From Leuctra nigra (Eukaryota; Arthropoda; Insecta; Plecoptera; Leuctridae), in contig OW203769.1 of assembly GCA_934045905.1 (NCBI GenBank), forward strand, positions 25,079,705-25,143,704: a stretch of DNA of 64,000 nt. The letters run 5' to 3'. How positions within the stretch are numbered: the first letter of the stretch is position 1; every line of letters starts with the position of its first letter. This document shows, piece by piece, positions 10,090 to 24,644 of this stretch. A model generated the notes under the pieces. The model did not search any database, had not been told where the DNA came from, and saw only the letters and a program-made list of their open reading frames with translations. The translations under genes were made by a program, and so were the position numbers.

Positions 10090-12540
10090 TATTTTTCTCA
10101 ATTAAATTGAAAGCAGTTTTTTTATTGGTGTCAAATTTATACAGATAAGAATATTATTGTATTCTGCATTTTATTATTATTAATTAGAGTTAAATGAGAT
10201 ACTATTTCCCGTCCCATAATTTTAGTGGAATTAAATCTAGATTGCAATAAAATTAAAAAGTTTAAATTGTCATTCATTAATACAAATACTTTTATGTTTT
10301 GTACTCATATAAAATTATTGTTGTTATTGTTGTTGTAATGAACTGACTGAAAAACCTTTAAAATGTAAACTATGTGGGATCCTGACATAAATAATAGGAC
10401 ATTAAATGGTAAGTGTTTGGTTTCAAATAAAAAAATAAACTGGGCAAGAGTTTGCCTAAGGCCAGGTTATAAATGAAAGGTTAACCATTACCATTCCCTT
10501 CGAAAACCTTTAAAATAACATTCCAATTGCATCCTTGTTTCATAATTTTAATTAGATGTTTATATTAACTAATTGAAACGTATTTGACAAGATGCTTTAG
10601 CTTCAAACATAATTTATGTAGTACTGTTTAGACGATTTAACACGGATGTAATATGATTACATAATATTTCCATATTACAACAATGGAAATCACCAAATAA
10701 ATCCAATTTTAATCATACGTCTGTCCTTTTTGATTGGCAAATGCAAATTTCTCTTCGTTCTAGGCGTTTTTGAAAAGGAATATCGTGGAATGGGATATAA
10801 TAATTTGGGCGTTTATCAAAATCGGAAATAGAAACGTGTTATATATATGACAGCTTATCATTAGCTACGAATCACCATTATGGATAATCCATCATTTAAT
10901 GTAACGCTTATTTCGATGCGTAAAGATCAATAGGTCACACAAATCGTCTGAGTAGTAATTTATTGAGGGTCATAATAAATTATGTATTTTAAAAATCTAG
11001 TCTGATTCGAATTTCTTCCTTATACTCCCACAATGTGTGAGGTTTTCGCAACTTGTTTGATGGAGAAGATGTGAGGGAGGGGGGAGGTACTAATAGCTGG
11101 ACCCGAAGCAGATGACACCTCACAGTTAAACGTTGAAGACGTGAAGGTGGTCTAGTATTGGTCTAGTCAGTTAACTATTAGTTAGCTCATCAATACTAAA
11201 TCGAAGAAGAGAATGATGAATAAGGTAGGAATTTGGGTTGATTTTTTAATTTTAGTTTGATGAGGAGATAATTATTTTTGGAAATTGTTTAAAAAAATAT
11301 CTGAGTGTGTTATAAATTAAATTGATACTTAGGTGAGTAGTGCAATCAATGATATAAATGACTTTGTATTTCGGAATTTGAAAACATTACTTTTTCTTCG
11401 TTATATTTTATTTTATTAGAATATTCCTGTTCATAACCAATATGAAAACAACATATTTTTACCAACCTTAAAGTCATTAGCAAGCAGAAAAAATTTTGAT
11501 TCCTCAATATTTTTTATAAAAATAAATATGCGAGAGGCATGTTTAGGTACACAAATGACATTATTATTAGCTTTGATTATTTTATATTTTTACTTCTGAT
11601 GTGTCTTCCTATTTCAATTGATCACGTTTTCCAATTGGATGACTTTAATAGGTACACCTATGCTTTAAGACAAAATAAAATTATATTTCATAAACATTTT
11701 AAATATTTATAACATCAAGATAAATTAATATATTTACTGAATGAGCAAAATAACTCCTGAATTAATCAAATAATAATATAGATTTAAAAAAAGTCAAAGT
11801 TCCCAAGCAAAAGGTTCAAAAAATCTGCATGATCTACACATATATCCCACATTAAAGTAAAGAAGAATTCGTTAAATATGCAACAAATTTACGATGGTTT
11901 GCCCAGGAGGTCTTTAATGCCTGTCTTGCAGTATTTTGCAGATTTTGAATAATGTACCTATGTAATTAATTATTTCTGCCCGATACAAATTTTATTAATT
12001 TTAATTATACCTTACATCACGTAAATATTATTTTAGATTTAAATACTTTTCATTAACATTTCATTAATTATTTTTTTTAACTATGGCTTTTTTAAATGGA
12101 ATCATGTCAAGAATGTCTGGAAAATAAAGAGATACTCTCAACGTTTGCTATTTACAATATAAGTTCATTCATCGGAGTTTTATGTGTGTCGAAACGAAAT
12201 TAATAGGTAATATAAAAAACAACAACTATACAGGCACTTCGTCTCGTCTAATACCTTACTTGTTCTATGAAATTTAATTATCATTTAAGATTCAAGTACA
12301 TATACAATAGGTATTGATTGATCAAGAGAAATTTAAAAACGCACATCTTGTTGACTTCAATTACGCAGTGAAAAGTGCGTAACTAAGAATCCACTTAGTG
12401 TTTTCTAGTTAAAAAATATATGGGATGTGCTAAATTTACAGCGGTGATTGTGAGGAAACAGTTAATCAAAATGCTAAAAATGGTTGTCCAAAACGTACAA
12501 AAATAGCTCAAATTAATTTTTTAAATGCAAAATTTTCAAT
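10090..12540. other. AT-rich intergenic DNA, nothing recognised
   Basis: No exon, RNA or transposon ends could be supported in this stretch. Confidence 0.5.
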
Positions 12541-12544
12541 GGCT

Positions 12545-12600
12545 TATGCGGCCCAGAGCCGCATTCGGCTGGGGGGCCTCCCCCAGACCCCCGGCATTGT
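12545..12600. repeat. GC-rich patch resembling the end of a dispersed repeat
   Basis: GGCTGGGGGGCCTCCCCCAG followed by ACCCCCGG resembles GC-rich blocks in the repeats at 9059, 24020 and 55925, which suggests a fragment of one of those elements. No second end was located. Confidence 0.35.
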
Positions 12601-12730
12601 ATCGACAGCTATATCTTGGACACTCACAGTCATTTACACAGTCATTTACCTACATTTTGTTCAGTGGATGTTTGTTATGATTTTTACATGGGCATTTTTT
12701 TTCCAAAACCAAACTAATAATACTAATTAA

Positions 12731-15375
12731 ATAAGAAAAAAATACCAATATTTACATTTCATGTTAATTTAACATGAAAGAAGCATTAATTAATTTTCTC
12801 TTTCCATTTCGTCTCCAATCGTATGGGAAAAGTGTCCGAAAACAGCAACAAAATCGATCGCCCTGCCATCTTCATTACCCTTTTAATACCGCCTTAGTGG
12901 AGTTCCTATAACAATGAGATGCTCATGATCAACATCACTAATCCTATGTTGATTATGTGATTTTATGTAACTGCAGTAATAAATACAATTAAAAAAAATC
13001 GTTTAAAAATAAATGTTTAAATTCTTTATATTGCATTTGGAATCAGAGTAGAGGATCAAGTACCTAAAGAAATCTCAAATCCATAAATATTTTCAAATCT
13101 GCCTCATGATTACCCGATTTTCTTCGTTTTTACTTAAATATTACACTTCCTAAACCTGTGGTTATTTACTGTATTTGAGATTATGTCATTAAACATTTTC
13201 CAGCCAAGGACATATTCCATAATATTCTTAATACTCCAATGCCATTTCTTGGTACGCCAATAATATAAAGAAATTATAATTTATAAATACGATATTATTT
13301 TATTCTACTTCCGGTTAGCCTTGTATCATATCAACACTTCATCTATCACATAACATAACGGATTTATTGATTGATTATTGATCAGCCACACATTACCCAA
13401 AGCATCAACAGGTTTCATGATCGTCAAAGAAAATAATACATGTCATTATTGCGTTTTGAAAATATGATGTAAATACTGCCTCTGAGGTGTTATATTTGCA
13501 GCAATTACGGGCGGACACCGTTTTATTAAAAACGGCTTCTCTGATTGTCTTCCAAATTTAATGTTTATAGATAAAAGCTAATGAATTTTCATGCTTTTTT
13601 GGAAATTTTTCAAACACGAATAGCAAAATTCTGCGAGTATTATTGAGTAGTATTTTTATTATTGAGTTTTTAACTTGCATTTCAAAATCCATTGAGCCAA
13701 ATTCGCTGAACCGTGGATCAAAAGCAGAAAAAAAATCTATCTGGAGGTTCTATAAATTTGTAGAAAATCAGTTTGTAAGATATTATTAGCATTGACTCTC
13801 TGAGGGTGACGTTTCGTAGAATCATGGAAGAACTCCACTTGCACAGTAACAATTTTCATATTTTCCCTATTGCATACAATATCGAAAATACTAGGTAGGT
13901 ATATTATTGTATAATATTATTATCTTGAAAAAATTCTGTCGATAGAGGTTATTCATTTGAAAAACATTCTGGAAAATAACTTATTTTGAATCTAGTGCCG
14001 TGGGACTGTTACTGCTTAGTGATCGTCTAGAGACCTATTCACCTATTCTTTATTACACTCTGAATACTCTCATCAATTGGAAATTTGCAAAAATATGAAG
14101 ATGAATCGATTCAGAGATCTTTTTAATTACTATGCAGTGGCTGGCAGGAATAACGGCTTTACTACAAAAATCTGATTTTTCAGTAGAGACCAAAACAATA
14201 TTTTGAATTGTAGCTACACTACATTATTAACTATTGAAATATTACTGTCAGAAAAAAGTTATTATTATTATGCTAGCAATTTACAGGATTTTTTAAATTA
14301 ATTAAATCCCGTTAATTAACTAATTAGTGTACTTAGGTCACTTTTCCCGGCACAGAATTGTACGGTTTTTTAAATTATAACTTTCTATGTTCGCTGTGGT
14401 GGGGTGCGTACTTAGATAATTGTTCCTGCCTCTGATATAGCAATTTGTTTTGGGCTTGAGTACGGCATGTGTTTTCCGGTATTAAAAAAAAAAAAAAAAC
14501 TCGCTGTACTTATGCCAATCTTTTGTTATTAATAAAAATTTTTCCAATCTGACTTCACTATTGGATTCCTTGATTTTTTCAGGATTTTAAATATACAAAT
14601 CTCAATTTTGAATTTCTTAAGCCGTTATTCCGTCGAATATTTTATATTCGGTCGTAAAATTCTTAACATTTCTGAAGAATTAGAAGAATTTGTGTATTTT
14701 TTACTCACATTTCTTTTGTGAATCTCGTCAACTTGAAAATAGTTTTTGACTCAGAAACGCGTGAATTGCGTAAATCTTGAAGATCATATTTTTTTATTTT
14801 TTTATTTTTTTATCCAACCACCTGATAATTATTTTAAGAATCAAATAATTAACCCAATTCCAATATTTCTAAGATTTTAATTTTAATTCGCTGCCGCATT
14901 AAATTGCAATGATCTATAAACGCTATTGCAGACTATGGGAACTATTTATTTTTTGCACATGACGAAAATCCCAATTCGACTTCATAGATGAACCTCCCGG
15001 ATAGAAAATTCCAAGGGCGAATTCACCCCCAGCCCCCCCCCCCACCCCCGAAATCAAGGCATTATCTAAAAGCACATAATTAAAGTAATATTAACAAAAC
15101 TCTGTACAATAGACAGATCAAGTCGAAAACGTACCATAATGCTTGGAATTGGGTTTAAATTCAGAATGCCTTCAAAATGCGTTGCATTTGCGTTCAATAA
15201 ATTTACCTGTTCTTAAACCTCTTAGATCAATTTCTGGACATTTTGTAATATTTAATTCCCAAAAATAGCTACACTGCGATCCAAATTGCACCAAAACGAA
15301 TAACTTTGATTCAAAATTGCCCCTAAAATTCCCCCGAACCCACCTCTGATTTTTCAAAATATTTAAAATGTCTTT
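12731..15375. other. AT-rich intergenic DNA with a C-rich patch
   Basis: Nothing coding is recognised. A C-rich patch lies at about 15026-15050. Confidence 0.45.
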
Positions 15376-15398
15376 CCCCCCCCCCCCCCCCCCCCCCC
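15376..15398. repeat. poly-C tract, 23 bases
   Basis: Uninterrupted run of C. Several other long C or G runs occur in this window (9359, 23743, 45809, 55176, 57824). Length may be unreliable in assembly. Confidence 0.9.
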
Positions 15399-15419
15399 GT
15401 TCCCAAAATTTCATCCTGG

Positions 15420-16354
15420 ATACGCCCTTAGATAATTCATTTTTTTATGAGTTCCAAGTAATGTTAAGATGAAAAGTTCACTCTCCAGATTAACTATCAA
15501 ATTTCGAACTTTACTTAACATTTACCTAACTAAAACTAATTAGGTAATTTTCATTCACACCTGGTTCTATCATAAAGAATTGTATCCAATTAATTATTAT
15601 TCTTTGATGACATACTACAGGTAGAGAAGTAAATGTTACTTAAAACTAATTCCGCACCTCAAATCAACTAACAAAGTGGTTTTCCATGATTAAATGATAC
15701 AATCGTATTGAATTTCAGTCTCTAAGGATGATTCATGATTTCTGTTGGCTAATTCAAGGTTTTACTGTGAAAGGTGCATCTTGCCAATTTGTAACTGAAG
15801 AGCAACATAATAGAATGGAAGTCAAGACAGTGTGATCTATTGTCAGTGTGATTTATAAGATTGATCGTTGACCTGAGATATTAAAGTGAATTAATTTATT
15901 TTAAATACATTATTTTGGTGATGAAGTGATTTGTGAAACGTTTGATTTATTTGTAATCGTTTTTTTATGTAGTTTTGATTCAAAAGAAATTTCTTGTATC
16001 AATAGAAATAGATTTAAAATTATGTAGAGGTGAAGCTCTTAAAATTAAATAGTAAGGATAAATAAATTATTAATTAAAAATAACTAACATCACTTTTTGA
16101 AAAATACACTGCAGAATTATAAATGTATTTTAAAAACTAGAAAACGAACATTCGAGAAAAAAATAATAATTTAGGTAATTTGTGCCTAGGGTATATTATT
16201 ATGTATGCATGTATGTACCTACCATGCATGTCTGTACCATTATGTACCATTATGTATGGTGTTCATTATGTCAATTTAAAGTAGATATATTTTTCTAATG
16301 ATAATTTTTTATATTTTTAATTATATTTGATTTTGATTGTTATATTTTAGAGAT
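15420..16354. other. AT-rich intergenic DNA with a short ATGT-type patch
   Basis: No gene recognised. An imperfect 'ATGTATGCATGTATGTACC' simple repeat lies at about 16201-16258. Confidence 0.45.
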
Positions 16355-16442
16355 AGTAAATTATATGTTTGCCTGTCAGAAGCCAAGTTCTAAAAGAAAG
16401 TAAATTATATGTTTGCCTGTCAGAAGCCAAGTTCTAAAAATA
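16355..16442. repeat. 44-bp tandem duplication
   Basis: AGTAAATTATATGTTTGCCT and the bases after it up to CCAAGTTCTAAAA occur twice back to back at 16355 and 16399, identical except at the edges. Recent local duplication. Confidence 0.85.
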
Positions 16443-18656
16443 TTTTGTAAATATTTGTAAATATTTTGATTATTGAGGATGAAATATAATTTAGAAATAT
16501 GATATGAAAATGTACATGTTTGTAGAATAATTGTACCAATCACAGCAACAGTGCAGTTATAGGCATATTGTACCTATAATTTTTAGTCAATACGATGCTG
16601 TCTTATTATACGCACTAATTAGGTAATACCATACATAATTAATAATTTAATTTAATAACTGATAAAATATCGAAATGAAATTTTACTCTGCCCAGTCGGC
16701 TATTTGTGACAAATTTTCAAGAAAATACTACTGAAAATTAAAACTTTCTCGAAATAGGTTATTCACGGTGCAAAAAATTGAAAATGATACATTCTGAAAA
16801 AGCAACATTAAAAAATAATATTCTGCCGGAAATTATTTATAAGTATTTTGTCGTTCATTGGACTTTTGCAGGATTTTCCTTTTACATCCATGACGAATCC
16901 AAAGTAAAAAAAAATAGTGAATCAAATCTAATTAATTTGTGTACCGGAAATATGTTACAAGGCGATATTCTGATTTGACATTTGAGTTTATAGGAACAGT
17001 CAAATAGGTGGTCAAAAGTCAAGGTTGCATTAATTGTCAGAATTTGTTTGAATACTTCGGGGGAAGGGGACCATGGGCGAATCACCCATACACAAGGTCA
17101 CTTAAAGCCCACTACCAATTAGCAACTCATCAACATGTTAACATATCACACTGAATGTAAAACATGACAATTAATTAACTCTTCAATACAATTCTTCAAT
17201 TATTTATACGTCGAAGTTTGGAGAGTGAGGATGCAAGGGGTGAGCATGAGATATATGACCTAGATAGTTGAGAGAGAGGATAGAAGATGAGGTTGAAAGT
17301 AAATATTATTTTTTATTGTTGAAGTAAGCTTTACCAGCCCGGATGGTAAAGAAATAAATTGTTCAACAAAATATTTTCGACAAACTTTTTTTTGTGATGG
17401 ATGTGTTCCACCATTACACCAATTACGAATGGTGCTATAGTACATTTTTTATTCGGGAAGTAAATAAACAAAATTACAAAAACAGAACTTTCAGGTCGAT
17501 ACCTGGAACAATGTATTCTATAAATGATTTTACAAATCTCCATTGTTTCTCAAAATGTATACATTTCTTTAATAAATTAAGAAAATACTGCAAATAACAC
17601 ATATTTTTGGATGTGGGTCTTATAGTTTGTTCGCACTTGCTTAAAAATGGAAGAAGTTCTACATTCACGATTGTCTTCTATAGAATAAAAGAAAATAAAC
17701 ATTTGTTCACGTTCACGCGTGATGGGCTGGATCTTTGAAATTTGTGTAAATGTCATCATATACTGAATGTACTAAACTAAGTAATAGTGAAACAATATGT
17801 TTTTGGTGCGCACTGTTTTATAGTTCAGATCAAGTTACATGATGCCCATAACTGCAAAGTACAATGGGCTTGGCACATTATTATAAATTGAATGTATTCA
17901 TTCAAGAAACGCAGAAACTTGCAAAAAAAATTTAATTGGTACATATTATTTCATTCATCAGACTGTTTTCTTCAGATATTGGACATTGAATCTTCAAGTG
18001 CACTTACAAGAACACTTCTTAGAGTAGAATTCGAACTCTCTTTGCCACCTTTTTATTCGTCATCTTTAAATAAAATCGATAGAATCGCCATGAAGTGGAA
18101 ATATGAACTAATTTTTGCAGAAATATGTTAGGTTATGTCGTGGTCTCTAATAAGTAAAATTAGTTTAATAAACATACACATATTATTAATATGTGTACAT
18201 CAAGTGTACCTACATCCAAGGGACCATACGAAGTATCCTAACTCAAGCTTCCATCCAAGGACACTATCAAGTGCACTTAGGAAGAATTGGAACACAGTCA
18301 CTGTAATTTTCTCTTTGAAACACCTGATTATTAAACACTCATCATTTTTTATGGAAAGGTAATGTACATTTGTACATTTTGCAAAATGTTGTAGTACTCT
18401 ACACACTTTGACTCAATTTATGAAACTAGTAAAATTATGTCATCCCCTAATTTGATAAATAATGTGAACGTACTTACGTCCTTTTAAATATTGTGTGTGT
18501 TCAATATCTTAATAAAGCCATAACGAAAGCAAAAAAACATAACGTAAGTTTTAAGCAAACGCTTTGATTTCCAACCCCTATCACCCATGTAAACTAAAAT
18601 AGAAAATTGTTTGTATGCGTTGTAACGGGATGAGCTTTGCATTTAAAATCAATGTA
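16443..18656. other. AT-rich intergenic DNA, nothing recognised
   Basis: Several short open frames occur but none has a recognisable domain or convincing splice context. Confidence 0.45.
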
Positions 18657-18866
18657 CACTTGGCCAAACAAAAATTGAACGTTCAATAAATCTGATAGGC
18701 TGATAAATGTAAGATCGCACCATCAGAAGTCAGTCTCAGCGATCTCATTGTCTCACTCTAGTAGGTGACCTCACATTTCAATGATAATAACAAGCTTTGA
18801 TTGGTTATAGACATGACCAGCAGTCATTCAAATTTGGTCAGCGTTCAATTTTTGTTTGGCTGAGTG
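18657..18866 (+). mobile_element. 210-bp Tc1/mariner-like MITE flanked by TA
   Basis: The ends are CACTTGGCCAAACAAAAATT at 18657 and its near reverse complement ending GGCTGAGTG at 18866, each flanked by TA (18655-18656 and 18867-18868). TA target duplications are typical of Tc1/mariner. Its length is exactly that of the relative at 34291-34500, with which it shares the core 'CTAGTAGGTG ... TTTCAATGATAATAACA'. Confidence 0.75.
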
Positions 18867-18868
18867 TA

Positions 18869-21800
18869 CATATTATTTTTCTAACATAATATTCTGTTTC
18901 TGCATATGTTCTTGTTGAAATTAGTCACATATATTTGTAGTCTTTCTCGAAAGCCATTGGTAAACGATAATCGGGATAGTCGATATTAGACTCACCCCCA
19001 AGACTGCTCTCAAAAAACACTAGATGGATAGACTTATAGATGACAACCGATGTTATATAAAATGTAAAAATGATTTACTAATAAATACTCACAGGAATAT
19101 TATTAAATAACTACGAAGAGAACATTCAAGATGTAATTTTATTAATATTAATATTTTGGCTATTGAATTCTATGTTTTATGGAGACAAAGCTTTGGCATG
19201 GCAAGGATATTACATTTATAGTTCAGGTATTTTTAATATTAGCGGGAAAACTGGCCCACACGCAAGGGCTGTAATTCATAGCTTTTTTGATAGTTTAATA
19301 AATATTCCGTGTCTTATACAATTCAACTTTTTTAGTACCTGTTGCATTTTGGTATTGGTGATTTGTGCATTTGACGTCATTTTTCTTTATGATTCTTCAT
19401 TTACGAAATAATTTTAAAACTTGAAAAACCAGTTTCCAATAAATTGTTGCTTCTAGACAAAAATTCCGTTCCTCTTTTGCAGATTTGCATGATGATGGGA
19501 AAAGTCTTAGCCTTGGTATCACTTAAAAAATTAAAATTAAATATTCCAAACTTATTGCAACCATCTGCAACAAATAACGATAACAAATTTGAAGTGTCCT
19601 AAAAATGTGTATTACTTTTTACTATCAGGTTGTTTTGTAGAGGTAATTAGCAACATTCAAGTATAATTAGTACGATTATTGCTAATCGTACGCTAATTAT
19701 CAAAGAACACAGACAAAATACAAAAAATCCTATTTTAGGTAACCAGACTGCCAATAAGTAACTTGTTATTACCGTATTATCAGGTATTGTCATATAAATC
19801 AAATGTAATTTGTAATTATATTCATATGCATTTAATTAAGTCAATGATGTTCTATGAATAATTATATTAAATTAAACACCTAAACGAGATAAATAGTCGA
19901 TTCAACAGTAAAATAAAATTGATTTATAACTTGAAGTCACAGGAGGAATTCCTTAATCTGGTTACTGTCAAAAACTTGAAAATCATATAAAACTATCGCT
20001 TGCATATTTTTGTGTCCTACATTCAGTTTGTGTCCACATAACCTGCAGATTATTTTAGTGATTACACTTCAATTTACATCCCATTTTACATAATATCAAA
20101 ATTGTACCTCATAATCTAAAAATAATTCAATAACCATGATGGTAATTAACACCTTTAATTCACACCTTTTACTAAACAATTACCTTCAATAAACGCCATT
20201 TAACAGGAAAAGTTATAATTGCCTTGAGATGTGATGTCATGCAACCTGGTATTAGTTGGGAAGCTGTGGGAGATGTAGATGCATCACTCGACGATTACTG
20301 ATGAATGAAGACGGTTTAAATGGCCTCGTTAACGCTTTGTTATGACCTTAAGGAGAGTGAAAGTAACCTACGACCTACGACCTGTGAGGATGAAATGACC
20401 TTAGATGCAGGTGGAATCAACAAAATATGGAATTCAAGATTTACATTGGATTAGTTAAGAAATTATGGATGTTTGTATCACATGGTATTTTGATTTATTT
20501 TATTTTGCTATATTCTAATCGTCGGGTTAGAGACTTACGCACAGAAAAGTTACTATACATCAAATTATATTCTGTGAAAATACCAGAGATTATTCTTTAC
20601 TTCTTATCTATTACTCATCAGATGAGATTCCATTTGGGAAAAAATCTCTGAACTTGAAGAATTCTTCCTAAAATAACATTTTGTAAAATCATGAATGGTC
20701 TCTCATCATTCTTGAAAAAAGTCAAGTACTCATTATAAAAAAACATTTTCACAAATACTAATCCATACATTCACGAAACAAACCCACAAAGAATACAGGC
20801 AAAATTTTACAATCAACAGCAACGCATATCACGTACTTTTTAATGAGAATCAGAATATAGTTTACTTTATTTCTTGGCAAAAATGTGTGTGTCTGAAAGT
20901 TTTTATAGTCCTCTGATATGGTGGGACATATCTAGGTATCTATTTTTGTGTTAGATTTATATAAAATAAAATAAAAAGGTAACTATTGAAGAATACTCAT
21001 ACAATTGGTCATGTAAAAATAAGCATCTCAATCTTGGACTCAATTTGGTGTACCTATAATCGTTGAAAAACGATTTATTATAATAAAAAATAATAATATG
21101 AATGATATTATACTGAATTTAAAGTTTATACACATATTCCTTATAATTTACGTTTTACCCTTTCAAAATAATATAAAACCTTCTTCTGAACCTTTTTCTG
21201 AAGGCAAAACTCTGATTAACATGAATGGCAAGGGAATTTAAGTTGCTGAATTCCCATCTCCGATGTTTGGTTAGAAAATAGTAATTAAAGGACGCGAAAA
21301 CCAATAAAAGGTACTGAACGCCATATTGTGACCTAATGGAGAGTTTGTAAAAGTAAATGAATAATTCATTTGTACTTTTCACACCAATTATTATAATATT
21401 TCGAATAAAAGTTGTATACCTTTATGGTTATACATTTATACAATAAATTATAGTCAGGAGTATGATACATTCTAGTACATACAGTATTAAAAATTTCAAT
21501 ATCCAGAAAATCACGTGTGAAAGTGAAAATCATCTAAAAAAATTATATTCAAGTCCAGTGTCAAGGTGATTATAGATTAACATTGTTTTTTACTCTGAGA
21601 TCGCTCTCAAAACTCAAAAAGATATTGAAAATAAAATGGTTGAATATTTCACTGTTATTGCATTTCGCCATAAGGTTGATTGTAATACAAAGTTGCTGAA
21701 AATTCACCCTAAAAGCGATTTACCTAGCTTCTTTCCGAGGGTGTTTATTTTTCGGCGAGGGCATTGGGGTGGCTGATACCTGTGCTGATACGAAGCACAT

Positions 21801-22397
21801 TAATGGACACCGGTACCGTGTTTCGAATTTATTTGAACAATTTGAGATTGTTTGACTAATTTTTTTATAAAATAATCTTTAAAACACTCCAATGGTAAAC
21901 GGCAATAAGAATATCTTAAAATAACGAATGTTCGGTGCCTTCCTTTGACCTTCCTGACATCAGAACTGGTTAATAAATCACTGGACCAATGCGAGATCCG
22001 GTTGTCTCTTCATCTCTTACATAAACCAACAGAGATTACTATCTTCTCTCGCCAAACTTGACCATTCCTGCTGAAATCTTCCTAAACCTTGGCAATGACA
22101 ATTATACGACTGCGGATACATTTTTACTATTTTTATAAACATTCACAAGAATTTTATGTGTAGGATGACAAATTTTTTAATTTATCAAGTTAAATTGCGA
22201 CTAATGTCAATAGAATCGTTATGTTTTAAGCATTGCAATTGTGACAATTGGACGTCTTGGTAATCATTTAGTGGCAGAAAAACACACTTAATGATAATTT
22301 TCCTATATTTCAAGAATTTAATCATGTTTACTCACTAATCTGCATTGTGCGATATTTAAAAATATTAAAAGACTGTTCTATTATATTCATATGAATA
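18869..22397. other. AT-rich intergenic DNA, nothing recognised
   Basis: No exon, RNA gene or transposon edge could be supported. A slightly GC-richer patch at about 21730-22090 contains no convincing coding frame. Confidence 0.45.
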
Positions 22398-22790
22398 GGC
22401 ACACAAAACATTAAACCCTATTCCTTAGCAATAGGTATTGTAAAATATATTGTTTAAATTACGTAGCTTTTATGAGGTATATTACCAGTCAATAATTACC
22501 TATTTTCAAATATACCTTATTTTCCATGACTGGATTATTTTGATCATCTTATCAATAATGTTTCAATTTTCGTATAAATAGATACGTATAAAACATTAAA
22601 AACTATTCTTTAGCAATAGGAGAGATATTATGGTTTATGGCGCTCAACAGCGGGGTTATTAGCGCCATTTTAGCAATAGTAGCTTTCAGAGGTATCGTAT
22701 ATTTCAAGGCGATAATTACCTATTTTCAAATACCTTATAATCCATGACTGGATTATTATGATTATCATATCAATAATGTTTCAATAAAAT
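22398..22790 (+). repeat. direct tandem duplication, about 190 bp per copy
   Basis: The series 'ACATTAAA..CTATTC.TTAGCAATAGG', 'CAATAATTACCTATTTTCAAAT' (in parts), 'CCATGACTGGATTATT' and 'ATCAATAATGTTTCAAT' occurs in the same order from about 22407 and again from about 22592. The second copy holds an extra GC-richer insert near 22637-22670. Confidence 0.75.
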
Positions 22791-23552
22791 ATTATATGTT
22801 TTTTGTGGTTTCAATCAATGTTTCAATGAAGCTTCAGACATCAAAATGATTTCTCTTGAGATTTATGTGTTTTTCTGCTTGTTTTGTGTGTATGCTTTAT
22901 TATTTTGTATTTGTTAAGTTTTTAAATTCCGTTTTATAATCATGTTCTTCCAAACTTGTATTATTCTAATTTCTAACAAACTTCATTTGAATTCCGAGAA
23001 ATGGGGGCCAAAAATTAAATAAAATTGTATTATTCCTACTATACCTAGTGTATTATTTAATAAAAACATAATCAGCATACATTTTACATAAATCCTACGT
23101 ACCTTAAACTCGCTGAAGGTACTACCAAAGAGTATTGGTAGAAGGGCAATATACATGCAAATGTAATTTCATAACAATTTTATTGTTTGAAGAACAATAC
23201 CTCTTCGAATGAAATTTAAAATTAATAGTAAATTTGTTTAATTCTTCATCGATTTGTGATACTTGTTCTCATGGCTTATATTATGTGTCTTTCACGGCAG
23301 ACATTCTGGAACCTGTGACACCAATTCTACCAGTTTTCAATGAAGCGGTGAAATAAAGAATTGAAACATTATTATCTACATGTGTTCTCCACACCAAGTA
23401 CTTGCTTGTAATTATATTACAGTGAATGATACAATCGAACATGTGATTCGAAACTTGTTTTAAACAAGTTATTATCCACCTGAAGTTAACAATTTAATAA
23501 ATGAAACAAAATACATTTTCTATTTATAATAGAGTATGTCCGTTTTTTCAGA

Positions 23553-23610
23553 GGAAAACGCTTAGTGCGCGTTGATAAGTGAGCACCGATGAGTGCAACA
23601 CATAGTTCTG
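23553..23610 (+). repeat. fragment of the dispersed repeat seen at 1284
   Basis: GGAAAACGCTTAGTGCGCGTTG then ATAAGTGAGCACCGATGAG parallels the start of the repeat at 1284 with several substitutions. Only the end block is recognisable. Confidence 0.4.
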
Positions 23611-23742
23611 GAATTCCCTTCACAGAAAACACAAGACAATTTAAAGCATTACCCGAAAGTGTAATCAATATTAAATAACTACCATTATTCTGCTGTTCCT
23701 TGCAACTTTGAAAGCCATATTCTATGAGATACAACAGAAACA

Positions 23743-24050
23743 GGGGGGGGGGGGGGGGGGGGGGGTGGCAAGGGGAAATCATGAATTTCAGGAAAATATA
23801 TTTTTTGTGGTGTTTTACGTTTTACGTTTCATCTTTTAAACAAAAAAAACTTACTTCAATGTGTTAAAAAATGCCCTGCGGGGCAAGGTGAAGTCATGCC
23901 CTCCACCACCCCAAAGTGTCAACGCTTAAAAAATATTCAATATATCAACAAAATACACCTCATAACGTCTCCAATATGATTTCAAAGTGTGCAAAATCCA
24001 AAAAACGTTCTGCGGTTGGGGGGGCACGCCCCCACAACCCCCTTCAGTTT
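23743..24050 (+). repeat. dispersed repeat D, copy 1 (starts with a 23-base G run)
   Basis: G run at 23743-23765, then a body with GTTTTACG, ATGCCCTGCGGGGC, CCACCACCCCAAAGTG, TTCAATATATCAACAAAATAC, ATAACGTCTCC and a GC-rich end (GGGGGGGCACGCCCCC). The same blocks in the same order flank the LINE at 45.8-50.9 kb. No coding capacity. Confidence 0.65.
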
Positions 24051-24258
24051 ATTGTGAAAGTAAACTTATTGCAAAACAAAACATCATCAATTTACCAAAT
24101 AATTCAATAATATTATACATTTTTAAAATATGGAAATGTGAACAAAACCACGTAACAGGCATAAAAACCCTTCTTTTGTGTATAAAATACACCAAATAAA
24201 ATTAATTGATGAATGAGTGATTACCAATTACATACATGACACACTTTTTGCTACTTAG

Positions 24259-24266
24259 TTATAAAA
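24259..24266 (+). promoter_or_regulatory. candidate TATA box of the cuticular protein gene
   Basis: TATAAAAA lies 235 bases upstream of the chosen start codon. Insect cuticle genes usually have a TATA box, but a 5'UTR of about 200 bases containing other ATGs would be needed, so this is tentative. Confidence 0.3.
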
Positions 24267-24493
24267 ACCTATAATATTAGTTTGATTTAACGAATGTGAT
24301 CGACAAATGTCTCGCCTACCCTTCGGTTCTTAGTGAAGCCGGTCCATTTTGGAATTCTCTCTTTCGTCAATCTTCCACATGGTCGGCCGATCTATAGACT
24401 CGGTTCCATATCAGAATAATATCTCTATCGTATACCTTCCCCACTACAAAACATGCTGTAATTTCTACTTTTACTTTGATTGATTTTCATAGT

Positions 24494-24644
24494 ATGTCAT
24501 TGTTACAGATATTTCTTCTAGTGGCAGGTCTACATATAGTGATTACATTTGTATATGGTCAAGCAGACAAATATACAAATGAAAATCGGCCATATAATTT
24601 TGGTTTCACAATACCAGGGGAACAACATAGACAGGAATCAAAAG
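24494..24644 (+). CDS. cuticular protein exon 1
   Basis: Encodes the signal peptide and the start of the first RR-like domain, [18 protein letters not shown]. The donor AAAG|GTTAGT falls at 24645. The exon leaves one base of a split codon. Confidence 0.8.
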